Positions 47,001 to 54,874 of a stretch of DNA of 64,000 nucleotides are shown one piece after another. Every line of letters begins with the position of its first letter. Position 1 is the stretch's first letter. The DNA is from Wielerella bovis (GTDB lineage: Bacteria > Pseudomonadota > Gammaproteobacteria > Burkholderiales > Neisseriaceae): the NCBI RefSeq assembly GCF_022354465.1, contig NZ_CP092361.1, positions 1,550,001 through 1,614,000 of the forward strand. Direction: 5' to 3'. Position numbers and translations under genes: made by a program. Below the pieces are notes generated by a model. That model was not told the origin of the DNA. It made no database searches and saw only the letters and a program-made list of their open reading frames with translations.

Positions 47001-47280
47001 ATTTAACATGGATGAACCTGCAACGCCTCCAACTTTAACAGTTGAAGAGTCTCTCGATACTTCCTCTTGGGATATTGCAGATGCGCCAAAAGAAGTTGGT
47101 TTCGTTTCCGAATCTGTAGATATGACTGCACCAATGGAAGCGCGTTTGGAATTAGCTAAAATGTATCTAGAAATTGATGATGCCGTTGCTGCACGCGAAA
47201 CTTTGCGTGAATTGATTAATGAATCAAGTGGCGATGTTCAACATCAAGCAAAACAACTGCTAAATGAATTGGGTGGTTAA
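44092..47280 (+). CDS. fimV: FimV/TspA-like LysM and TPR membrane protein
   Basis: A 1062-residue inner-membrane protein of the FimV family (TspA in Neisseria), linked to type IV pilus function and polar organisation. A signal peptide (MIAASLSLMATAHVFA) is followed by the GLNVQSNLGEPFSGSI FimV N-domain and a LysM-like motif HNGESLASIAARYRPHGMSV (about 190-240). A Pro/Ala/Thr spacer, one membrane helix (about 427-446), a long acidic repeat region (VDDFGLELPT units, then DEPVQ/DDLSL units) and a C-terminal TPR-like FimV domain ending LLNELGG follow. Translation probably starts at TTG 44092, because GGGAGAG is well spaced for it; the first ATG is 18 nt further in. Confidence 0.9.
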   Translation: MKTHTKMIAASLSLMATAHVFAGVGGLNVQSNLGEPFSGSIVVTGREAEALIKSGSVSVSGNGIQGTVVPQGNNKALIRLRSSAAINDPVVNLTVKAGNQTRQYTVMVNPANYRPRAANKATTTRTNTASAQQIHKRAETTISVPQGPFSNDYNPNRQTAKMQPENSVEYVRKSPTAQQRVRSVRPRYYRAHNGESLASIAARYRPHGMSVQRAMRGLVAANPRAFRNGNPNSIYRNVTLYIPTASQWYAYSNRRIHKTHSPRLAAQPNTNKSAIVKPSVQPSQAVVPPSQTETVANTQQNQAASPQPTQSDNTQQEPIQEKQVEKPVEIATTPAFASDNKPKETTEVASAPITVASATQVAAASTPIIASAETASVASSAITAVASQASQTSTVAASSEVTAAPPKPQKRPPMPTAEEPVEEEGFDWLGLGLPIGAGLLVLGGSAAYLINRRRKANAADDEDDGDVSFDDDSEEWAVAPVATSTATQASDVEAEWDLPETTPSFETSDELFDLPAEETISSVQTASNTSAQDFDLNNFEPDNLADFSVDTTAPEEDFDWAVSEEPVIPAAVAVETEESWEVNTNLLSQPSTATNTLESSSDEEWLLNESFTTSETSAVATTNSVEIEEDWSNNTFVVEETAPITETSSPESIDDIFNLDLPTETATTNSLDEFDINLPETSVDFTSSEAVDTTIHDEVLDFDLDLSTAAVAGAATTVVAATIADNVDTSSDIAVNLDAPSAPIDSLDEFSLDLPTETAVQDVSGKEISVDDFGLELPTETTTPEIAVDDFGLELPTIEEPAISLDAPAVETANINLNDIPEVADSVISLDTPDIAVDDFGLELPTEPVTEVSLDDFDLDMTVEAPQTSIPVADEIGMAFDDNLSVGIDEPVQTALVTDDLSLSVDEPVQDTPITDDLSLNIEEAVQAAPVADDLSFNVDEPVQDTPITDNLSLNIEEPVQAAPVFDDLSFNMDEPATPPTLTVEESLDTSSWDIADAPKEVGFVSESVDMTAPMEARLELAKMYLEIDDAVAARETLRELINESSGDVQHQAKQLLNELGG
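46380..47032 (+). repeat. Acidic in-frame repeats in fimV
   Basis: Two repeat classes lie here: VDDFGLELPT four times, then alternating DEPVQDTPITDDLSLN / EEAVQAAPVADDLSFN units of about 45 bp. Near-identical adjacent copies suggest length variation between strains. Confidence 0.85.
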
Positions 47281-47299
47281 TCCAAATTAACTAATCTAA

Positions 47300-47341
47300 A
47301 ACAACACCACTTTACACATTATTGTAAAGTGGTGTTTTCTT
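47300..47341 (+). terminator. Terminator after fimV
   Basis: AACACCACTTTACA pairs with TGTAAAGTGGTGTT and is followed by a T-rich tract. Confidence 0.92.
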
Positions 47342-47396
47342 TTGTTAAGAAAAACTTGTTTTTTCATACAATATCATGTAATTTACGTCTCATTCA

Positions 47397-47440
47397 AAGG
47401 CAGCCTGAAACATTTACAACAATATATTTCAGGCTGCCCT
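47397..47440. terminator. Facing DUS hairpin in the putP leader
   Basis: AAGGCAGCCTGAAA and TTTCAGGCTGCC around a 17-nt loop, ending 26 nt before the putP start; it could attenuate putP or back up the fimV terminator. Confidence 0.6.
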
Positions 47441-47465
47441 ACCATTATTTAGCAAAGGAAATATT

Positions 47466-48962
47466 ATGGGCAATTTTAATCCAATGTATGTAACATTCGG
47501 CATTTACCTCATCGTTGTATTGCTGATTGGTGTCGCCGCCTACTTTTCTACACGCAATTTTGACGACTATGTATTGGGGGGACGTAGTTTTGGTAGTTTT
47601 GTAACCGCCATGTCCGCAGGTGCATCAGATATGTCAGGTTGGCTATTAATGGGCTTACCTGGAGCCATTTTTTTATTCGGTTTAAGCAAGGCTTGGATTG
47701 CGATTGGTTTGGTTGTCGGCGCATACTTTAACTGGAAGTTAGTAGCAGGACGATTGCGAGTGCAAACCGAATTTAACAATAATGCACTCACCCTACCCGA
47801 TTATTTTTATCACCGATTTGGTGCGACAGGGCACGTTATGAAAGTCATGTCTGCCAGCATCATTTTGTTTTTCTTCACTATTTACAGTGCATCAGGCGTA
47901 GTAGCAGGCGCACGTTTGTTCCAGAGCTTATTTGATGTAAGCTATACTCAAGCCATGTGGTTGGGTGCAGGCGCAACCATTATCTATACCTTAATCGGTG
48001 GTTTTTTAGCAGTCAGTTGGACAGATACGCTACAAGCTACATTAATGATTTTCGCATTGATTTTAACGCCAATCATTGTTTATTTATCACTCGGTGGTGC
48101 CAATGAAGTCTCTGCCGCTTTTCAGGCTGCCTCTGCAGCATCAGGTAAACATTACAGCAGTTTATTTGAAGGACAAACCGCATTTACCATCATTTCCACC
48201 GCAGCATGGGGCTTGGGTTATTTTGGACAACCTCATATTTTGTCGCGTTTCATGGCAGCAGATAGTGCCAAAACCATGGCAAATGCCCGTAGAATCGGCA
48301 TGACATGGATGATTTTATGCTTAACTGGCGCATGTGCCGCAGGTTATTTTGGTATTGCTTATTTCCAAATGAATCCTGATTCTGTAAATATCATGAACGG
48401 CGACCACGAACGTGTCTTTATTTCTTTGACCACCTTATTGTTCAGTCCATGGATTGCAGGTGTCATTTTATCTGCCATTTTAGCAGCTGTAATGTCCACA
48501 CTATCTGGACAATTATTAGTCTGCTCTACCGCAATCGCCGAAGACTTTTACAAAGGTTTCTTACGCCCTAATGCCGCACAAAAAGAACTGGTTTGGGTCG
48601 GACGTTTAATGGTATTTGCCGTTGCCATGATTGCCATGATTATCGCTTCCGACCCCAATAGTCGAGTATTGGGTTTGGTAGAAAACGCATGGGCCGGATT
48701 TGGTGCATCATTCGGTCCTGTGGTATTGATTTCATTATTTTGGAAACGCATGACCGCACAAGGTGCTATGGCAGGTATGTTATGCGGCGCGATAACCGTA
48801 GTTGCATGGAAACCATTAACAGGTAGTGCCATGTATGAAATGGTACCAGGATTCATCATTTGCACAATCGCCATTATTGTTGGCTCATTATTAAGCAAAC
48901 CCACTCCCGAAATGGTTGAACGTTTTGAACGTGCTGATAAAGCATTTAAAGAAGCTGCATAA
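47466..48962 (+). CDS. putP: Sodium/proline symporter
   Basis: A 498-residue 13-helix member of the sodium:solute symporter family that imports proline with Na+. The N-terminal LGGRSFGSFVTAMSAGASDM carries the conserved sodium/proline-site residues, with SGWLLMGLPGA next and WGLGYFGQPHILSRFMA in the middle, both near-diagnostic for PutP. AAAGGAAA lies before the ATG. It is followed by a DUS terminator. No putA is in the window. Confidence 0.96.
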   Translation: MGNFNPMYVTFGIYLIVVLLIGVAAYFSTRNFDDYVLGGRSFGSFVTAMSAGASDMSGWLLMGLPGAIFLFGLSKAWIAIGLVVGAYFNWKLVAGRLRVQTEFNNNALTLPDYFYHRFGATGHVMKVMSASIILFFFTIYSASGVVAGARLFQSLFDVSYTQAMWLGAGATIIYTLIGGFLAVSWTDTLQATLMIFALILTPIIVYLSLGGANEVSAAFQAASAASGKHYSSLFEGQTAFTIISTAAWGLGYFGQPHILSRFMAADSAKTMANARRIGMTWMILCLTGACAAGYFGIAYFQMNPDSVNIMNGDHERVFISLTTLLFSPWIAGVILSAILAAVMSTLSGQLLVCSTAIAEDFYKGFLRPNAAQKELVWVGRLMVFAVAMIAMIIASDPNSRVLGLVENAWAGFGASFGPVVLISLFWKRMTAQGAMAGMLCGAITVVAWKPLTGSAMYEMVPGFIICTIAIIVGSLLSKPTPEMVERFERADKAFKEAA

Positions 48963-48967
48963 AAATA

Positions 48968-49003
48968 TAAGGCAGCCTGAAAACAATTTTTCAGGCTGCC
49001 TTT
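48968..49003. terminator. DUS inverted-repeat terminator after putP
   Basis: TAAGGCAGCCTGAAAAC faces TTTTTCAGGCTGCCTTTA. Confidence 0.9.
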
Positions 49004-49015
49004 ATCATAAATTAT

Positions 49016-49113
49016 TATAGTCGGTTAAAATAAAAGGTAACAACGCCCACCGTGTACAAGTCGTATACAAGAAGGTTGGTAACTCTGTATTATTTTTATC
49101 TGAACTACCTATA
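49016..49113. repeat. Degenerate MITE, type 2-like
   Basis: TATAGTCGGTTAAAATAAAA at the left and TTATCTGAACTACCTATA at the right, with a reduced core (GGTAACAACGCCCACCGTGT). Shorter and more decayed than other copies. Confidence 0.65.
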
Positions 49114-49192
49114 TATTATTTACTGTAACAACATCCAAAACAAATTAAGCTAAAATAAAGCATCTTAAAAAATTATGAGGCAGCCTGAAAAC

Positions 49193-52100
49193 ATGAACTA
49201 CCCTATTCCAGCCGTATCACAAAAATCATACTGGACAGAATTATCCAATGGCTCACTTATCTATTTACTCACACAAAATTTGCCACCCAATTCCACCAAG
49301 CTGATTTTAACCGCCGACAGCGAAACCGCCCACCGTCTCCACCAAGCGTGGCAATTTTTCCGACCGCAAGACAACGCCCTGTTTTTCCCCGACTGGGAAA
49401 CTTTGCCCTACGAACATTTTTCGCCCCACAAAGACCTTGTTTCTGAACGGCTTTCCGTTTTGTGGCAACTGAAAAATGGTGGCGTAAACGCGCTGTTTGT
49501 GCCAGTCGCCACAGCCATGCAAAAGCTCGCGCCCGTGTCGTTTTTGTTGGCGCGGACGTTTTGGCTGAAAGTCGAGCAAACGCTTAACATTGATTTTTTA
49601 AAGAAAAATTTAGTGGAAGCAGGTTATCACAGCGTGGACAATGTTTTGGCGGCTGGCGAATTTGCCGTGCGCGGTGGGATTGTGGACGTGTTCCCCATGG
49701 GCGCGGAATTGCCCTATCGCCTTGATTTGTTTGACAATGAAATTGAACAAATCAAAACCTTTGACCCCGAAACGCAAAGAACCTTACAAAACATCAACGA
49801 AATCAGATTATTACCCGCCCACGAATTCCCCACAGATACAGACACACAAAAAATCTTCCGCAGCCGTTTCCGCGAAGAAATAGACAGCGACCCGTCCGCC
49901 GCAGCCGTGTACAAAGCGGTCGGCAATGGGCAATTTGGTGCAGGCGTGGAATATTATCTGCCCTTGTTTTTTGAACAAGATTGCGCCAATCTGTTTGATT
50001 ATTTAGGGGAAAATGCGATTGTGGTTTGCACGGACAATGTCCACGCCCATGCCAATCGTTTTTGGGCGGACGTGAAATCGCGCCACCAACTCGCGCAGGG
50101 CGATGCGACTTATCCGCCGCTCACGCCGCCACATTTGTTTTTGTCGCCCGACCAATTTTCAGGCTGCCTGAAACCCTATCCGCAAATTTGGACACAATGT
50201 GATGAAAGACATGATTTACCTAATCTCGCGGTAAATCGTCAAGCGGAACAGCCTTTGGCGGCATTGGCGGATTTTCAGGCTGCTTTTGACGGCAAAATTT
50301 TGATTTGCGCCGAAAGTTTGGGGAGGCGCGAAACCATGTCCGCCTTTTTCAAACAAAATGGTTTGGAAACGCATATTGTGGAAAATTGGGCGGAATTTGT
50401 TGCAGGCAGCCTGAAAAATCCGTTGGCAATTTGCGTTGCGCCTTTGGTGCAGGGTTTTCAAATAAACAGCAATCTTGTCCCCTCCCCCGCCCCAAACGGG
50501 GGAGGGTTAGGGTGGGGGCAAATCGGCGAAACCACCCCCACCCCAGCCCTCCCCCGCCAGTCGGGGGAGGGGGCAGATTTGTGGCAGCCTGAAAATGCGT
50601 TGGCACAATCCCGTTCACAAAATTTGAAAAACAACGTTTCAGGCAGCCTGAAAATTGCTGTCATCACCGAAACCGAACTTTATCAATACCTTGCTCGCCC
50701 CAAATCCCGCCGCCTGAAACACGCCAAAATTTCCGACACCGCCCTGCGCGATTTGGCTGAAATCAATTTGGGCGACCCCGTTGTCCACCAAGAACACGGC
50801 ATTGCGCGTTATCAAGGCTTGGTCAATATGAATTTTGGCGATGGCGACACGGAAATGATGTTGCTGGAATACGCCAACGAAGCACAACTGTATGTGCCTG
50901 TTTCTCAATTACATTTAATCAGCCGCTATTCAGGCAGCGCGGCAGAAAACGTGTCTTTGCACAAACTCGGCACAAGCGCGTGGGGCAAAGCCAAACGCAA
51001 AGCCGCCGAACAAGTCCGCGACACCGCCGCCGAATTGCTCAATTTGTACGCCCAACGTGCCGCGCAAACGGGTTTCAAATTTGAAATCAATGAATTGGAT
51101 TACCAAGCATTTGCAGATGGATTTGGCTACGAAGAAACCGAAGACCAAGCCGCAGCCATTGCTGCCGTATTGAAAGACTTGACCCAATCCAAACCAATGG
51201 ACAGGCTGGTGTGTGGCGATGTCGGTTTTGGCAAAACGGAAGTGGCGTTACGCGCCGCGTTTGTCGCGGTGATGGGCGGCAAACAGGTTGCCGTGTTAGC
51301 CCCGACCACGCTTTTAGTAGAACAACACGCCAAGAATTTTGCCGACCGTTTTGCCGATTTTCCCGTGAAAACGGCAGCGTTGTCGCGTTTTAACAGCACC
51401 AAAGAAACCAAAGCCACACTCGCTGGCATGGCGGACGGCACGGTGGACATCGTCATCGGCACGCACAAATTGGTGCAAGACGATATTTCGTTTAAAAACT
51501 TGGGCTTGGTCATCATTGACGAAGAACACCGTTTCGGTGTGCGCCAAAAAGAGCAGTTGAAACGCCTGCGCGCCAATGTGGACATGCTGACGCTGACCGC
51601 CACGCCCATTCCGCGCACATTGAGCATGGCGTTGGAAGGTTTGCGCGATTTTTCGCTGATGACGACCGCGCCCAGCCGTCGACTTGCCGTGAAAACTTTT
51701 GTGAAACCGTTTGGCGATGGCAGTGTGCGCGAAGCCGTGTTGCGCGAATTGAAACGCGGTGGACAAGTTTTTTTCCTGCATAATGAAGTAGATACGATTG
51801 AAAATATGCGCGACAAGCTGGCTGAACTTTTGCCCGAAGCGCGAATTGGCGTGGCGCACGGACAGTTGCGTGAACGCGAGTTGGAACAGGTCATGCGCGA
51901 ATTTTTGCAACAGAAATTCAATGTCTTACTCTGTTCCACCATTATTGAGACGGGCATTGACATTCCGAACGCCAACACGATTATCATCAATCGTGCCGAC
52001 AAATTTGGCATAGCCCAGTTACACCAGTTGCGTGGGCGCGTGGGGCGCAGTCATCATCAGGCGTATGCTTATCTTTTTACACCCGAATTTGTCAGCAAAG

Positions 52101-52759
52101 ACGCGCAAAAACGGCTGGACGCGATTGCGGCGGCGGACGAATTGGGCGCAGGTTTCGCGCTTGCCATGCAGGATTTGGAAATTCGTGGCGCGGGCGAAAT
52201 TTTGGGCGAAGGGCAATCGGGCGAAATGGCGCAAGTCGGTTTGACTTTGTACACGGAAATGTTGAAACAAGCCGTGCGCGATTTGAAAAAGGGGCGCATG
52301 CCTGATTTGGACTCGCCTTTGGGCGTGAGTACCGAGATTAAATTGCACGCGCCAGCTTTGCTGCCTGAAAGTTATTGCCCTGATATTCATGAACGCTTGG
52401 TGTTGTACAAACGTTTGGCGACTTGCGAAAACATCAATCAAATCAATGAAATTTACGAAGAATTGATTGACCGTTTTGGGCTGCCTGAAACGCCTGTGAA
52501 TACGCTGGTGGAAAGTCATCGTTTGCGCGTATTGGCGCGGGATTTGGGGATTGAGACGGTGGACGCGACTGCGGACGCGCTGACATTGGGTTTCGGCAAA
52601 CAAATGGTGCTTGACCCGATGAAAATCATCGCCATCATGCAACGCGAAAAAGGTTGGCGCATGGCAGGTGGCGATAGATTGCGCGTGGAAATCAAAAGCG
52701 CAGATGTGGTGGCACGGATTGAGAATGTGCGGAAGGTGTTGAAGTTGTTGGCGGAATAA
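49193..52759 (+). CDS. mfd: Transcription-repair coupling factor Mfd
   Basis: A 1188-residue DNA translocase that removes stalled RNA polymerase and recruits UvrA. It has a UvrB-like N-terminal region, the RNA-polymerase-interaction domain (NLGDPVVHQEHGIARYQGL), a RecG-like motor with GDVGFGKTE and DEEHRFGVRQKE, the LTATPIPRTL motif, and the C-terminal TRCF domain. The start MNYPIP follows a DUS; an in-frame ATG 18 nt upstream would translate the DUS as RQPEN. Residues about 428-461 (LVPSPAPNGGGLGWG... TPTPALPRQSGEGADL) are a translated palindromic repeat not found in the family, explaining why the protein is about 40 residues longer than E. coli Mfd. GC-rich relative to neighbours. Confidence 0.96.
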   Translation: MNYPIPAVSQKSYWTELSNGSLIYLLTQNLPPNSTKLILTADSETAHRLHQAWQFFRPQDNALFFPDWETLPYEHFSPHKDLVSERLSVLWQLKNGGVNALFVPVATAMQKLAPVSFLLARTFWLKVEQTLNIDFLKKNLVEAGYHSVDNVLAAGEFAVRGGIVDVFPMGAELPYRLDLFDNEIEQIKTFDPETQRTLQNINEIRLLPAHEFPTDTDTQKIFRSRFREEIDSDPSAAAVYKAVGNGQFGAGVEYYLPLFFEQDCANLFDYLGENAIVVCTDNVHAHANRFWADVKSRHQLAQGDATYPPLTPPHLFLSPDQFSGCLKPYPQIWTQCDERHDLPNLAVNRQAEQPLAALADFQAAFDGKILICAESLGRRETMSAFFKQNGLETHIVENWAEFVAGSLKNPLAICVAPLVQGFQINSNLVPSPAPNGGGLGWGQIGETTPTPALPRQSGEGADLWQPENALAQSRSQNLKNNVSGSLKIAVITETELYQYLARPKSRRLKHAKISDTALRDLAEINLGDPVVHQEHGIARYQGLVNMNFGDGDTEMMLLEYANEAQLYVPVSQLHLISRYSGSAAENVSLHKLGTSAWGKAKRKAAEQVRDTAAELLNLYAQRAAQTGFKFEINELDYQAFADGFGYEETEDQAAAIAAVLKDLTQSKPMDRLVCGDVGFGKTEVALRAAFVAVMGGKQVAVLAPTTLLVEQHAKNFADRFADFPVKTAALSRFNSTKETKATLAGMADGTVDIVIGTHKLVQDDISFKNLGLVIIDEEHRFGVRQKEQLKRLRANVDMLTLTATPIPRTLSMALEGLRDFSLMTTAPSRRLAVKTFVKPFGDGSVREAVLRELKRGGQVFFLHNEVDTIENMRDKLAELLPEARIGVAHGQLRERELEQVMREFLQQKFNVLLCSTIIETGIDIPNANTIIINRADKFGIAQLHQLRGRVGRSHHQAYAYLFTPEFVSKDAQKRLDAIAAADELGAGFALAMQDLEIRGAGEILGEGQSGEMAQVGLTLYTEMLKQAVRDLKKGRMPDLDSPLGVSTEIKLHAPALLPESYCPDIHERLVLYKRLATCENINQINEIYEELIDRFGLPETPVNTLVESHRLRVLARDLGIETVDATADALTLGFGKQMVLDPMKIIAIMQREKGWRMAGGDRLRVEIKSADVVARIENVRKVLKLLAE
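50476..50573 (+). repeat. Palindromic GC-rich repeat inserted in frame in mfd
   Basis: CCCTCCCCCG...CGGGGGAGGG palindromes flank a GTGGGGGC...ACCCCCAC pair over about 98 bp. It keeps the mfd frame open. A related degenerate unit (CTCCTCCCACGCTGGCGAGG) lies at 52817-52836. Confidence 0.88.
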
Positions 52760-52770
52760 GGTTTCAGGCT

Positions 52771-52886
52771 GCCTTACAGTACACGACAAAAATCTTTCAT
52801 GCAACCTGAAACCTATCTCCTCCCACGCTGGCGAGGGAGAGAACAGATTAGTGGCAACTTCAAAAAATTGTCGTGCACTGTAAGGC
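52771..52886. repeat. Long inverted repeat after mfd (about 116 bp)
   Basis: GCCTTACAGTACACGACAA at the left pairs with TTGTCGTGCACTGTAAGGC at the right. Between them lies a GGGAGAG/CTCCTCCC mini-palindrome like the one in mfd. It may be a small MITE or REP composite. It is followed by TGAAACCTTTGCAAAAC, an IS-end-like motif also at 31236. Confidence 0.75.
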
Positions 52887-52912
52887 TGAAACCTTTGCAA
52901 AACCCCTAAAAA

Positions 52913-53019
52913 TATAGTGGATTCAATTTAAATCAGGACAAGGCGACAGCGACCGCCGTATACACCTAGTATATAAGGGAGCTGGCAACGCTGTACTGGT
53001 TTAAATTGCATTCACTATA
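52913..53019. repeat. Correia-like MITE, type 1 (107 bp)
   Basis: Complete copy with the centre CTAGTATATAAGGG, identical to the reconstructed centre of the interrupted copy at 12318. Confidence 0.92.
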
Positions 53020-53066
53020 TCAACTACACCATCATTACCGCGTAGGCGGCAATCCAACTTTTCTAT

Positions 53067-53473
53067 TATAGTCAATTCAAAATAAAATAGTACAATACCC
53101 TATTTTCTAGGATTTAAAAAATGGCACATTCAACTGAACTGCGAAATAAAGCATTAAATTATTATGAACAATGCAAAAATATCAGTAAAGTTGCCCAAGC
53201 TTACCAAATATCCAGAAATACGCTCTACCTATGGATACGCTTAAAAGAGCAAACAGGCAGCTTAAATCATCAAGTAAAGGGACAAAATGCAAATAAATTA
53301 AACAGTCAAAAATTGGCTGAATATGTGCAACAACACCCTGATGCTTATTTACATGAAATAGCTGAACTTTTTAATTGTTCAAAATCAGCCATTTTTTATG
53401 CACTCAAAAGAATGGGTATCACATGTAAAAAAAGACCACCACATACAAAGAACAAGACCCAAATAAAGTAAAG
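53067..53473 (+). mobile_element. 5' remnant of a second IS630-like element
   Basis: It begins with TATAGTCAATTCAAAATAAA then ATAGTAC (53067-53093), which I read as its terminal repeat. It carries the N-terminal transposase frame and is cut at 53474 by an IS481 element. No 3' half remains. Confidence 0.7.
53121..53471 (+). pseudogene. IS630-like transposase, N-terminal part only
   Basis: 116 residues with two helix-turn-helix segments (NISKVAQAYQISRNTLYLW and EIAELFNCSKSAIFYALKR). It ends shortly after GITCKKRPPHTKNKTQ, the place where family members pass an A-rich slippage site into the DDE domain. The catalytic half was removed by the IS481 insertion or a linked deletion. It differs in sequence from the intact IS630 transposase at 20180. 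Confidence 0.8.
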
Positions 53474-54348
53474 TGTAGAAATTACTAGCGTTGTTTACAG
53501 TATTGAAAGACAATACTGCCATGAATATCCATAAGAACACTCGCCTTACCCCACACCATCGTCAAGCCATTTGGCTAGCTTATACGCAAAACAAAGAAAG
53601 CGTTACTTCACTGGCTCGCCGTTTTATGGTTAGTCGCCAAACCATTTATCGTGTACTGAAAGCCGCTCGTCTTCGCCTACTTAAACCGCAAAACAGCACC
53701 AACAATCGTTTCAAACAAGCAAAATACGGTATGAAACGATTAGCCAAAGTAGAACGAGAAATTCAAGAGAAACTCAAAAAGCAAGCACAACGATACAATA
53801 AATCTTATCCTGGCGAAATGGTACATGTAGATACCAAACGCTTACCTTTACTTAAAGGACAAAAAGCAACGGATAAACGTGAGTATCTGTTTGTTGCTAT
53901 TGATGATTTTTCTCGTGAGTTGTATGCTGCCATTTTGCCTGATAAAACTGCTACAAGTGCGGCTAAATTTCTAACTGAACAAGTCATAGAGCCTTGCCCA
54001 TACCAAATTGACTGCATTTATTCAGATAATGGTAGTGAATACAAAGGTGCGGCAAATCATGCGTTTGGTGTGGCGTGTTTTGAAAACAATATCAATCAAA
54101 AATTCACTCGCCCAGCACGTCCACAAACCAATGGCAAAGCGGAACGCGTAATACGAACGATTATGCAGATGTGGTATGAGAAAACAGAGTTTACTGATCC
54201 ATTGCATCGGCAAAAGGAATTATGTCGTTTTGTGAATTTTTATAATACTGTAAAGCCGCACAGTTCCTTAAATGGCGATACGCCATTTGAAGTGTTACAA
54301 GCTTATTTTTCTCAACCTGTTGTGTAAACAACTCGGTTTATTTCTACA
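53474..54348 (+). mobile_element. IS481-family insertion sequence (875 bp)
   Basis: Bounded by 26-bp imperfect inverted repeats: left TGTAGAAATTACTAGCGTTG..., right complement TGTAGAAATAAACCGAGTTG..., both ending TTTACA. The flanks (AAAG left, CTAT right) show no direct target repeat, so a deletion or recombination probably followed insertion. Confidence 0.9.
53521..54327 (+). CDS. IS481-family transposase
   Basis: A 268-residue DDE integrase-fold transposase that looks intact. The N-terminal helix-turn-helix reads SVTSLARRFMVSRQTIYRVL. The rve core has Asp in MVHVDTKRLPLL, Asp in CIYSDNGSEYKG and Glu in TNGKAERVIRTI, the three catalytic residues. The start ATG at 53521 is chosen over a non-ATG start 30 nt upstream that lies in the inverted-repeat flank. 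The gene ends 21 nt before the right end of the element. Confidence 0.92.
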   Translation: MNIHKNTRLTPHHRQAIWLAYTQNKESVTSLARRFMVSRQTIYRVLKAARLRLLKPQNSTNNRFKQAKYGMKRLAKVEREIQEKLKKQAQRYNKSYPGEMVHVDTKRLPLLKGQKATDKREYLFVAIDDFSRELYAAILPDKTATSAAKFLTEQVIEPCPYQIDCIYSDNGSEYKGAANHAFGVACFENNINQKFTRPARPQTNGKAERVIRTIMQMWYEKTEFTDPLHRQKELCRFVNFYNTVKPHSSLNGDTPFEVLQAYFSQPVV

Positions 54349-54398
54349 CTATGTACTAGGTGTACACAGCAGTCGCTGTCGCCTTGTCCTGATTTAAA
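54349..54398. repeat. Right-half fragment of a type 1 MITE
   Basis: ATGTACTAGGTGTACACAGC...GCCTTGTCCTGATTTAAA matches the inner right part of type 1 elements; the outer end TTGAATCCACTATA is missing and is replaced by coding sequence of the next gene. Confidence 0.85.
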
Positions 54399-54796
54399 CG
54401 AAAAAGCCGAGAATGGGCAATCGGCATAATCCGATGATTGGATAAGGCTTGATGAAAATCGCGTTCCAATAAATCAATGTCGGGATACAGTTTGGTGATG
54501 TTTACATCATTGTTGTCTAAAACAAATTGTTTTAATCGCCACAAATCAAAGCCGTTGTGTCCCAAATCAGGGGTAAAGTCAAAATCCACAAAATATTCAT
54601 CGTTAAGTAAAAAAGTGCAACCTATGCCGTGAAATTCATACGACAAACCATGATTAAGCTGACCTGTTCTGGCGATCAGATTGTCTCTCCAAGCCTTGAT
54701 GGGGTAAATGTCACCAAAGGTTTTTTGAAATTCTGCTACACAAAATTCAACTTTTTGAAGGTAGATGTTGATTAAAGTGAATAGATTTTCTTGCAT
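54356..54796 (-). CDS. DUF6896-like protein with C-terminus replaced by MITE sequence
   Basis: A 146-residue soluble protein. SYEFHGIGCTFLLNDEYFVDFDFTPD and GFDLWRLKQF recall the DUF6896-type families found near toxin-immunity loci. The last 16 residues (LFRLNQDKATATAVYT) and the TAG stop are read from the MITE fragment at 54349-54398, so the natural 3' end is lost. The ATG at 54796 is preferred; a GTG 9 nt upstream is possible. Function unknown; activity uncertain because of the replacement. Family name from memory. Confidence 0.6.
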   Translation of the reverse strand: MQENLFTLINIYLQKVEFCVAEFQKTFGDIYPIKAWRDNLIARTGQLNHGLSYEFHGIGCTFLLNDEYFVDFDFTPDLGHNGFDLWRLKQFVLDNNDVNITKLYPDIDLLERDFHQALSNHRIMPIAHSRLFRLNQDKATATAVYT

Positions 54797-54874
54797 TGTG
54801 TTCACTTAATGATGAATAAAATTCAAACCATTATACCCATTTTTCTGTATATTTTTTTGAAAAATGGGCTTGGT

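Noticed and set aside
53121..53471. Stand-alone HTH regulator or antitoxin
   Set aside because: The two HTH segments and the Lys-rich end match the N-terminal half of IS630-type transposases, and the frame is cut by the IS481 end.
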